The position numbers and the translations under genes were made by a program. This document shows positions 1 to 5,806 of a DNA stretch of 6,162 bases, in pieces. The stretch lies in contig CBFGTJ010000189.1 of assembly GCA_965651815.1 (NCBI GenBank), forward strand, positions 1 to 6,162, written 5' to 3'. This DNA comes from CBFGTJ01 sp965651815. GTDB lineage: Bacteria; Actinomycetota; Acidimicrobiia; Acidimicrobiales; Microtrichaceae. Numbering within the stretch: position 1 is the stretch's first letter; each line of letters starts with the position of its first letter. Under the pieces are notes generated by a model. The model ran no database searches, had not been told where the DNA came from, and worked only from the letters and a program-made list of their open reading frames with translations.

Positions 1-267
1 CTTCTGGACGTCCGGCACGACGATCGCGGTCGCCGGCCGGTCCCGCCCGTCGAGCTCCGGCACGGGTCGCTCCACCAGCACCGCCGCCGCGCCCGCGTCC
101 AGCGCCGCGCCGGCGAAGTCGTGGCCGTCCCTCCCGCCGCGCACCGCGGCGAACAGCTGGCCGGGCGCCACCGCCCGGGAGTCGATGGTCAGGCCGGACA
201 CCTCCACGTCGGGTCCGGTCAGCTGGCCACCCAGGACCTCGGCGAGCTCTGCAGCGGTGGAGCGCAT
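1..267 (-). CDS. murF: UDP-N-acetylmuramoyl-tripeptide--D-alanyl-D-alanine ligase (MurF), N-terminal part
   Basis: The first 89 codons of a minus-strand gene that runs off the left edge. MurF is a cytoplasmic ATP-dependent ligase that joins D-Ala-D-Ala to UDP-MurNAc-tripeptide, completing the pentapeptide precursor. The visible part is the N-terminal substrate-binding domain: it opens MRSTAAELAEVLGGQL, then has TIDSRAVAPGQLF (residues 27-39) and GRDGHDF (45-51), followed by an alanine-rich GA.AVLVE strand. The DSR..PG.LF...G..DGHDF pattern is shared by MurE and MurF; the short lead-in (A.ELA..LGG) before it favours MurF, as does the divergent ddl neighbour. The ATP-binding P-loop and C-terminal domain lie outside the window. 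The ATG at 267 is preceded by GGGAGAA at a 7-base spacing, so the start is well supported. MurE remains a minor alternative. Confidence 0.86.
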   Translation of the reverse strand, partial: MRSTAAELAEVLGGQLTGPDVEVSGLTIDSRAVAPGQLFAAVRGGRDGHDFAGAALDAGAAAVLVERPVPELDGRDRPATAIVVPDVQK

Positions 268-274
268 CCGCAGA

Positions 275-281
275 TTCTCCC
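275..281 (-). promoter_or_regulatory. Ribosome binding site of murF
   Basis: On the minus strand GGGAGAA stands 7 bases before the ATG at 267 and fixes the murF start. murF therefore has a 5' leader with a Shine-Dalgarno sequence, unlike the divergent ddl. I found no convincing -10 box for murF on this strand; its promoter may lie inside the 5' part of ddl. Confidence 0.65.
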
Positions 282-288
282 AGCTGCC

Positions 289-294
289 TACACT
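289..294 (+). promoter_or_regulatory. -10-like hexamer TACACT for a probably leaderless ddl transcript
   Basis: TACACT fits the actinobacterial -10 pattern TANNNT and ends six bases before the ddl GTG at 301. A transcript starting at the usual distance would begin on or next to the start codon. No Shine-Dalgarno sequence is visible before that GTG, which fits leaderless translation, a common arrangement in actinobacteria. No good -35 match is seen about 17 bases upstream, where the sequence is already the murF start. The call rests on one hexamer and its spacing. Confidence 0.45.
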
Positions 295-300
295 CCTGCG

Positions 301-1416
301 GTGCCATCACCCGACCGCATCCGTCTCGTCGTGCTGTTCGGGGGACGCTCGGCCGAGCACGACATCAGCTGCATCTCCGCCACCCACGTGCTGCGCGCCA
401 TCGACCCGGGGCGCTACGACGTGCTGCCGGTGGGCATCACCCGTGACGGTCGCTGGCTGGTCGCCGAGCAGGCCCGCGAGCTCATGGCCGACAGCCGGCA
501 GGAGGAGCTGCCCGCCCAGCTCGAGGTCGCCGGGCCGGAGGTCGACCCGTACCACCTCCCCACCACCGGGGACGAGCCGGCGCCCGCGACCACCGTGGTG
601 CTGCCGATCCTGCACGGCCCCTTCGGTGAGGACGGCACCGTGCAGGGCCTGCTGGAGGTCCTCGGCGTGCCCTACGTCGGCTCCGGGGTGCTGGCGTCGT
701 CGGTCGCGATGGACAAGGCGATGGCCAAGACCGTGCTCGGCGCCAACGGCATCGCACAGCCGCGGTGGCGTGCGGTGCGCCACGGCGAGGTCGAGGAGCG
801 CCCCAGCCTCCTGCAGGAGCTCGTCGGCGTGCTCGGCCGCGACATGTTCGTGAAGCCGGCGAACATGGGCTCCTCGATCGGGGTCAGCAAGGTCCACGGC
901 ACCGACGAGCTCGTCGACGCCCTGCGCCTCGCGTTCCGCTACGACGACGTGGCCGTGGTCGAGGAGGCGGTGCAGGCCCGCGAGCTCGAGTGCGCGGTCC
1001 TCGGCAACCGGTCGCCCAGGGCGAGCACGATCGGCGAGATCGTGCCGGGCGCGGAGTTCTACGACTACGACGACAAGTACTCCGACGGGGTCGCCCAGCT
1101 CCTCATCCCCGCGGAGCTCGACGAGGAGCTCATCGAGCAGGGCCGCGCCCTGGCGCTCGAGGCGTACCGCGCGCTGCGCTGCGAGGGCATGGCCCGGGTC
1201 GACATGTTCTACGAGGCCGAGGGCGACTCCGGCCCCGGGCGCGGGTTGATGGTGAACGAGGTGAACACCATCCCCGGGTTCACCCCCATCTCGATGTACC
1301 CCATGCTCTGGGAGCACTCGGGGCTGCCGTACCCCGCGCTGATCGACGAGCTCGTCCAGCTCGCGCTCGAACGGCACGAGCGGCGGTCCCGCTTCAGCAC
1401 CGAACCCACCGACTGA
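301..1416 (+). CDS. ddl: D-alanine--D-alanine ligase
   Basis: A cytoplasmic ATP-grasp ligase of 371 residues that condenses two D-alanines with ATP to give the dipeptide used by MurF. Family motifs run in order: LFGGRSAEHDIS (12-23, with Glu19), LHGPFGEDGTVQGLLE (104-119), PYVGSGV and MDK (137-139), the ATP-binding FVKPANMGSSIGVS (183-196), the omega-loop YDYDDKYSD (254-262) with Lys259/Tyr260, GMARVD (296-301) with Arg299/Asp301, and NEVNTIPGFTPISMYP (319-334) with metal ligands Glu320 and Asn322. The omega-loop Lys-Tyr pair is that of true D-Ala-D-Ala enzymes, not of VanA-type D-Ala-D-Lac ligases. The start chosen is GTG 301: it leaves a short lead before the first beta strand and follows a -10-like hexamer. 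The frame stays open upstream to 121, but that part is antisense to murF. An internal GTG at 331 would cut into the first strand. A short insert (about 306-315) separates GMARVDMF from the metal-binding strand. Confidence 0.96.
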   Translation: MPSPDRIRLVVLFGGRSAEHDISCISATHVLRAIDPGRYDVLPVGITRDGRWLVAEQARELMADSRQEELPAQLEVAGPEVDPYHLPTTGDEPAPATTVVLPILHGPFGEDGTVQGLLEVLGVPYVGSGVLASSVAMDKAMAKTVLGANGIAQPRWRAVRHGEVEERPSLLQELVGVLGRDMFVKPANMGSSIGVSKVHGTDELVDALRLAFRYDDVAVVEEAVQARELECAVLGNRSPRASTIGEIVPGAEFYDYDDKYSDGVAQLLIPAELDEELIEQGRALALEAYRALRCEGMARVDMFYEAEGDSGPGRGLMVNEVNTIPGFTPISMYPMLWEHSGLPYPALIDELVQLALERHERRSRFSTEPTD

Positions 1417-1460
1417 CCGGCCGGCTCAACGGCAGCGGCTCAACGGCAGCGGTCGGCCAG
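1413..1460. terminator. Possible bidirectional hairpin between convergent gene ends
   Basis: Bases 1413-1423 can pair with 1450-1460 to give an 11-bp GC-rich stem with one A-C mismatch and one G-T wobble around a 26-base loop. It spans the stop codon of ddl and the last codons of the convergent membrane-protein gene, which is where a shared terminator would be expected. There is no T-run on either side, so it is not a canonical intrinsic terminator. The stem contains the palindrome CCGGCCGG (1417-1424). Pairing was done by eye, without an energy calculation. Confidence 0.35.
1423..1450. repeat. Perfect 14-bp tandem duplication
   Basis: GGCTCAACGGCAGC occurs twice head to tail (1423-1436 and 1437-1450), and GG follows as the start of a third unit. 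The second copy carries the stop codon of the membrane-protein gene (1440-1442). Because 14 is not a multiple of 3, the copies are read in different frames. The first copy lies in the spacer after the ddl stop. It looks like a local slippage duplication and forms most of the loop of the possible hairpin at 1413-1460. Confidence 0.85.
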
Positions 1461-2915
1461 CTCCTCACGGCAGAGGACCACGAACCCGTCGTCCTCCCAC
1501 GCGAGCACCCAGTCGGGGTCCCCGGCCAGCTCGTCGGCGAGCGGCTCCGCCCGCTCCCACAGCACGACGTCCGGTTCGGCCCGCTCCAGCGCGCCACGCC
1601 AGCCGTCGCCCAGGGCGACCAGCTCCACGTAGTCGAGTGCGGTCGCCGCGTCGGGACGGTCGTCGACGTAGGCGTGGGCGTCCGCCCCGTACCGCCACTC
1701 GAGGTAGTTGCCGACGAAGTCCGGGGTGACCACGCGCACCCCGTCGCGCCCCACCAGCCCACGCTCCTCCAGCCGGTCGACCGAGCGCACCGGGTACCAC
1801 GTCAGGTCGTAGTGCGGACCCACGCAGCCGTACACCACCGCGGCGCCGAGCAACGCGGCGCCGAGCGCGCCGAGGACCCGGGCCCGCTCCCGGCCGGGGA
1901 GCCGCAGCGATCCGAACCCGCGCAGGCCCTCCGCGGCGAACGGCACGAGGCTCACCGCCGCCACCGGCACGATCCGCAGGCTCGACGCCCCGAACGCGCA
2001 GAGGCCCACGACGACCAGTGCGTGCGCCCAGCGGCGCCGGCGCACGCAGCCGAGGACCGCCACCAGCCCGAGGCCGAGCAGCGGCCACAGCACCGCGAGG
2101 TCCAAGCCGACGGGGGCCCACTCCTTGTAGGCCTGCAGCGCCTCCCGCTCGACGCTGTCGCCGAACTGGCGGGTCGGCAGCAGCAGCATCTCGAACGGCT
2201 CCGGGTAGAGCGCCCCGCCCAGCACGACACCTGCCAGTGCCGCCCCGACGCCGAGGACGTCCCCCCGGCGGATGCGGCGGTCGTCCACCGCCCTGGCCAC
2301 GACGAGCACGACGAGGATGCCCACTCCGTAGACCCACGAGCCGTGCACGTTGACCCAGACGACCATCACCGCCGCCAGCCACCACGGCGACCGCTCCTCC
2401 CACCACACGACGAGCAGCAGGGCGAGCAGCAGGTAGCCGAGCAGGTGCGGGCGCCCGCTGAGGAACTGGAAGCTCGCGCTCAGCGCCACCACCGGGGGCA
2501 GCACCGCCGCGAGCAGCCGTTCCGGCTCGCCCTGCCGTGGGCGGGTCAGCCGGACCAGCACGACCGCGAGGACCGCGGTGATCGCCGCGGTCACCAGACG
2601 GATGGCCGCGGCGCCGCCCACCGCCTCGACACCGGCGACAAGGAGCGACCACCACCAGCTCGGCACGGGGAAGGCGGTGCCGGTGTAGAGGAACGGGTTC
2701 TCCGCAGGGAGCCCGTCCTCGAGCAGGATCCGCCCCGTCGCGAGGTGGGTGAGGAAGCTGTTGTCGCGCAGGGGGCGGACGGCGACGAGCGCCACGACCC
2801 CGGCCACGACGAGCGCCACCGGCCACCGCGACCCCGGCGATCCGGCCGCCGGGACGTCCTCAGGCGTCGTGGTCTCCGACTCGACCGTCCCTGACCCGGC
2901 GGTCCCGACCGGCAC
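1440..2915 (-). CDS. Polytopic membrane protein, GT-C-like, function unknown
   Basis: A 491-residue membrane protein. A cytoplasmic tail rich in Thr, Glu and Pro (1-30) precedes a first membrane helix (about 31-48). A loop follows with DNSFLTHLATGRILLEDGLP (51-70) and NPFLYTG, then roughly ten more hydrophobic segments up to about 364, including RPHLLGYLLLALLL (155-168) and WVNVHGSWVYG (187-197). A soluble C-terminal region of about 125 residues carries NYLEWRYG (403-410) and YVDDRPDA (416-423). From memory, this pattern (H-L-x-T-G-R loop, N-x-H-G helix, Y-x-x-W-R and D-D-R tail) recurs in uncharacterised bacterial multi-pass proteins that resemble GT-C glycosyltransferases; no activity is established. 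The GTG at 2915 is chosen because GGGAGGGG lies four bases upstream and 23 bases separate it from the tadC stop. It is last in the tad gene string, so pilus-related glycosylation or assembly is possible but only inferred. Confidence 0.8.
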   Translation of the reverse strand: MPVGTAGSGTVESETTTPEDVPAAGSPGSRWPVALVVAGVVALVAVRPLRDNSFLTHLATGRILLEDGLPAENPFLYTGTAFPVPSWWWSLLVAGVEAVGGAAAIRLVTAAITAVLAVVLVRLTRPRQGEPERLLAAVLPPVVALSASFQFLSGRPHLLGYLLLALLLVVWWEERSPWWLAAVMVVWVNVHGSWVYGVGILVVLVVARAVDDRRIRRGDVLGVGAALAGVVLGGALYPEPFEMLLLPTRQFGDSVEREALQAYKEWAPVGLDLAVLWPLLGLGLVAVLGCVRRRRWAHALVVVGLCAFGASSLRIVPVAAVSLVPFAAEGLRGFGSLRLPGRERARVLGALGAALLGAAVVYGCVGPHYDLTWYPVRSVDRLEERGLVGRDGVRVVTPDFVGNYLEWRYGADAHAYVDDRPDAATALDYVELVALGDGWRGALERAEPDVVLWERAEPLADELAGDPDWVLAWEDDGFVVLCREELADRCR

Positions 2916-2919
2916 CGAA

Positions 2920-2927
2920 CCCCTCCC
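2920..2927 (-). promoter_or_regulatory. Strong Shine-Dalgarno of the membrane-protein gene
   Basis: GGGAGGGG on the minus strand sits four bases before the GTG at 2915; its GGAGG core is six bases away. It is the best ribosome binding site in the window and decides the start of a gene whose reading frame stays open far upstream through tadC. Confidence 0.75.
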
Positions 2928-2940
2928 GAGCCCGCGGCTC
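2928..2940 (-). other. Small GC hairpin between tadC and the membrane-protein gene
   Basis: GAGCC (2936-2940) and GGCTC (2928-2932), as read on the minus strand, form a perfect 5-bp stem with a 3-base loop. The stem begins inside the tadC stop codon and its other arm directly abuts the Shine-Dalgarno sequence of the next gene. It could tune or insulate translation of the downstream gene. A stem this short also arises by chance in such GC-rich DNA. Confidence 0.35.
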
Positions 2941-3865
2941 AGAACGTGTCCATGATCGACAGGATCGCGGGCCCGAGGATCACGACGAACAGCGCCGGGA
3001 AGATGCAGAACACCATCGGGAACAGCATCTTCACCGGGGCCTTCTGCGCCCGCTCCTGTGCCAGCTGGCGCCGCTTGATGCGCATCTCCTGGGACTGGCT
3101 CCGCAGCACGCGACCGATCGAGACGCCGAAGGTGTCGGCCTGGATGATCGCGAGCACGAAGGCCCGAAGGTCGGGCACGTCGCAGCGCTCGTCCATGGCG
3201 CGCATCGCGTCGGCGCGGGCGGCGCCCGCCCGCGTCTCGCCCAGCATCCGCGAGAACTCGTCGCTCAGCGGCCCGGGCACCGCGGTGATGACCCGGTCGA
3301 CGGCCTGCTCGAACCCGAGGCCCGCCTCGACCGAGATCGTCAGCAGGTCGAGGATGTCGGGCAGGGCGCGCTGGATGGCGAGCTGCCGCTCCTCCACCTT
3401 GCGGTTGAGGATGCTGTCGGGCCCGAGCAGCAGCCCGAGGATCAGCAGGGCCCCGACGCCGAGGCGGAGGTTGCCCTCGAACGGGGTCAGGTTGACCACG
3501 AACACGGCCAGGAACACGACGACCGCGAGCACCACGGTGACGGCGCGCACGGCGAGGAAGCGGTCCACCGCCTGGGGCGACGTGTTGCCCATGTGCACGA
3601 ACTTCTGGCGCACCTTGTCGACGTAGCCCACCGGGGTGAAGCGCTTGCCGAGCCCGGTGAGCCCCTCGAGCACCGGCTTGATCGCCCGGTCCTTGAGGGG
3701 GTCGAGCAGCTGCTGGTCGCGCTGGTTCTCGACCTCGTAGCCGTCGAGCTGCCGCAGCGACTCGCGGACCATCTGCCGCTCGTCGAGCTGGCTGAGCACC
3801 GTGAACACCACGGCGCCGACGGCGACCGCGATGAGCAGGACGGGGAGGAGCAACGTTGCGGTCAT
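2939..3865 (-). CDS. tadC: TadC-type inner-membrane platform protein (type II secretion F family)
   Basis: A 308-residue integral membrane protein of the GspF/T2SSF family that, with TadB, forms the membrane platform of a Tad/Flp pilus or secretion machine driven by CpaF. An N-terminal helix (about 3-24) is followed by a charged cytoplasmic stretch, a pair of helices (about 105-126 and 134-149), and the T2SSF domain (about 160-300) with LPDILDLLTISVEAGLGFEQAV (168-189) and FGVSIGRVLRSQSQEMR (246-262). It closes with a final helix, PMVFCIFPALFVVILGPAIL. Length and layout are normal for TadC; the second of two consecutive F-family genes after cpaF is usually tadC. The ATG at 3865 lies three bases after the tadB stop, with GAGGT (3873-3877) inside the end of tadB at a 7-base spacing, so the two genes are probably translationally coupled. 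Confidence 0.92.
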   Translation of the reverse strand: MTATLLLPVLLIAVAVGAVVFTVLSQLDERQMVRESLRQLDGYEVENQRDQQLLDPLKDRAIKPVLEGLTGLGKRFTPVGYVDKVRQKFVHMGNTSPQAVDRFLAVRAVTVVLAVVVFLAVFVVNLTPFEGNLRLGVGALLILGLLLGPDSILNRKVEERQLAIQRALPDILDLLTISVEAGLGFEQAVDRVITAVPGPLSDEFSRMLGETRAGAARADAMRAMDERCDVPDLRAFVLAIIQADTFGVSIGRVLRSQSQEMRIKRRQLAQERAQKAPVKMLFPMVFCIFPALFVVILGPAILSIMDTF

Positions 3866-3868
3866 CCG

Positions 3869-5806
3869 TCAGACCTCGATCGTGATGGTCTTCTTCATCC
3901 ACGCGAACCCGATGCCCATCATCACGAGCGACGCGATGACGAGCGCGTAGCCGATGCCGGGGCTGAACAGCTCCCCGATGTAGCCCGGGTTCATCATGTA
4001 GAGCGCGACCGCCAGGCCCGGCGGCAGCAGCCCGATGACCACGGCGCTCATGCGCCCCTCCGCGGTCAGGGTGTTGACGTCCCGGCGCAGGCGCTCCCGC
4101 TGGGTCATCGTGTCGGCGACCGTCATCAGCAGCTCGGCGAGGTTGCCGCCGACCTCCCGCTGGATGCGGATGGCCATGACCGCCCACGCGAAGTCGTCGC
4201 TGTCCATCCGCTGGGCAGCGGCCTCGAGGGCCTCCTCGAGCGGCCGGCCGAGCCGGCTCTCGGTGACGACCCGACGAAGCTCACGTCCCATCGGGTCGTC
4301 GATCTCCCGCGACACCGACTCGAAGCCCTGCGAGATCGAGTAGCCGGCCTTGAGCGTGCCGGCGAGCAGGCTGAGCATGTCGGGCAGCTGCGAGACGAAC
4401 TGCTTCTGGCGCCGGCGCACCTGCATGTTCAGCAGGGCGAGCGGCACCGCGACCGCGAGGGCGACGCCCGCGAGCCCCATGAGCAGGTTCCCGCTCAGGA
4501 CGAAGAAAAGCAGGCCGAGCAGCACCGACGCCGCAGCGGTGAAGAACATCGCCTCCGCCGCCCGCAGCGGCAGGTTCGCCTGCTCGAGCTTCGACTCGAT
4601 CGAGTCGAGCACCCCACGGCGCTCGGCCATCTCCTCCGTGAGCGCCACGGCGCGCTGGATGATCGGCACGGTCGCCTGGCCGCCGTCGCCGTGCGGGACC
4701 TCGTCCGCGGCGTTGGGGTCGGCGCCGAACGACTCGTCGTAGACGCCCAGCCGGGCCTCGAGGTTGTCCTCGGACGGGACGACCATGTGGAGCAACGTCC
4801 ACACGGCCACCACCACGGCGCCCACGCCGAGCAGCAGTGCGAGCCACTTCACCAGGCTCGACGACATCAGCCCGCCGGACCCCACGTCGGGCAGCGGCGC
4901 GAGGCCGAGCGCACCGGTGCGCAGCGCGCCCGGTGCGTAGGAGATCTCGGTCGTCGAGGAGCCGCTCGCGAGCTGCACCCCGACGACGTCGTCCGAGACC
5001 ACGGCGGGGAACGTGAGGCGGAAGCGCCCCGCGAGCGCCTCGGAGATCCGCTCGTAGGCGGAGGCGAGGTCCTCGTCGCTCTCGACGACCGTGAGCGAGC
5101 CGCCCAGCACGTCGACCATGTGCTCGAGCGTGCCGATGGCGCCCGACGACGGCAGCGCGACCACGTCCAGGCGGACCCCGGCGCGCTGCAGCGCGGAGAG
5201 GGCCGCCGAGGACGGCGCGCCAGGCTCCGCCGTGCCCGCACCGGTGAAGACCACGACCGTGCCGACCGAGCCGCGGCCCCGGTCCTCGAGCAGGGTCGCC
5301 GCCCGGGCGAGCGCGTCCCACGGCTTCGAGGCCCCTTCGGGTCGGATGCCTCCGAGCCCGGCGAGCACCTCGGCGTCGGAACCGGTGGGCCCGACGGCCA
5401 CCTTCACGCCGTTGCCGGTGGTGACGACGCCGAGCGAGTCCGCCACCCCCTCGGAGGGCATCAGCGGGTGGAGCGCCCGCTTCGCGAGCTGCACGGTGCC
5501 GTTGCCGAGCGACGAGGCGTTGTCGATCACGGCGACCACGTCGTTGCGCCCGCCGTCGGCGAGCGTGCCGAGCGAGGTGGGCTCGGTGCGCCGGCCGTCG
5601 ACGACCAGCTCGAGCGTGGAGGGCTCCGCACCGACGATCGAGCCGTCGAGGACGACCTCGTCGCCGGTGGCGTCGACCCGGTCGACGCGGATGACGGCCG
5701 ACCCCCCGTCCTTCTGGGCGGCGGCCACGCCGGTCGTCGCCGCAGCGACGCCCGCGACCGCCATGCCGGCGGCGACCGACCACCAGATCCGCAGCAGCTT
5801 GCTCAC
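3869..5806 (-). CDS. tadB: TadB-type platform protein fused to a signal peptide and von Willebrand A-like domain
   Basis: A 645-residue protein in two halves. Residues 1-30 look like a signal peptide (basic start, hydrophobic core, AAA before Gln31). A Rossmann-like VWA region (about 85-260) follows, with VVAVIDNASSL (90-100), a helix, and VGTVVVFTGAG (181-191); it would lie outside the membrane. A helix (about 318-341) then begins a normal-sized TadB: helices at about 416-437 and 440-460, a cytoplasmic T2SSF domain (about 470-590) with QLPDMLSLLAGTLKAGYSISQGF (473-495) and REVGGNLAELL (550-560), and C-terminal helices. TadB alone is usually about 300 residues, so about 315 are extra. The MIDAS metal site looks degraded: DxSxS reads DNASS, the threonine position has GAS, and TDG reads TGA. 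The start is a GTG overlapping the cpaF stop as GTGA, with only a weak GGTGAG upstream. There is no frameshift at the junction. TadB identity is firm; the VWA call is by motif pattern. Confidence 0.9.
   Translation of the reverse strand: MSKLLRIWWSVAAGMAVAGVAAATTGVAAAQKDGGSAVIRVDRVDATGDEVVLDGSIVGAEPSTLELVVDGRRTEPTSLGTLADGGRNDVVAVIDNASSLGNGTVQLAKRALHPLMPSEGVADSLGVVTTGNGVKVAVGPTGSDAEVLAGLGGIRPEGASKPWDALARAATLLEDRGRGSVGTVVVFTGAGTAEPGAPSSAALSALQRAGVRLDVVALPSSGAIGTLEHMVDVLGGSLTVVESDEDLASAYERISEALAGRFRLTFPAVVSDDVVGVQLASGSSTTEISYAPGALRTGALGLAPLPDVGSGGLMSSSLVKWLALLLGVGAVVVAVWTLLHMVVPSEDNLEARLGVYDESFGADPNAADEVPHGDGGQATVPIIQRAVALTEEMAERRGVLDSIESKLEQANLPLRAAEAMFFTAAASVLLGLLFFVLSGNLLMGLAGVALAVAVPLALLNMQVRRRQKQFVSQLPDMLSLLAGTLKAGYSISQGFESVSREIDDPMGRELRRVVTESRLGRPLEEALEAAAQRMDSDDFAWAVMAIRIQREVGGNLAELLMTVADTMTQRERLRRDVNTLTAEGRMSAVVIGLLPPGLAVALYMMNPGYIGELFSPGIGYALVIASLVMMGIGFAWMKKTITIEV

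Noticed and set aside
121..300. In-frame 60-codon N-terminal extension of ddl
   Set aside because: It lies antisense to the conserved murF N-terminus, has no ligase-like sequence, and would make Ddl longer than the family. GTG 301 fits better.
307..1377. A 356-codon minus-strand open frame inside ddl
   Set aside because: Exact antisense of ddl with shadow composition; ddl carries all its family motifs.
301..1416. VanA-type D-Ala-D-Lac ligase (glycopeptide resistance)
   Set aside because: The omega-loop has the YDYDDKY pattern of housekeeping D-Ala-D-Ala ligases, and no vanH/vanX-like genes adjoin it.
1423..1450. CRISPR or attachment-site repeat
   Set aside because: Only two adjacent 14-bp copies with no spacer, no integrase nearby and no tRNA; a simple local duplication explains it.
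765..2894. A 709-codon plus-strand open frame
   Set aside because: It runs out of frame through ddl and antisense to the membrane protein, is low-complexity Arg/Pro/Ala, and crosses two well-supported genes.
1440..4187. A single 915-codon minus-strand open frame
   Set aside because: Only its last 491 codons look like a protein. The upstream part is Arg/Ala/Gly-rich, out of frame with and overlapping tadC and tadB, and a strong ribosome site at 2920-2927 marks the true start.
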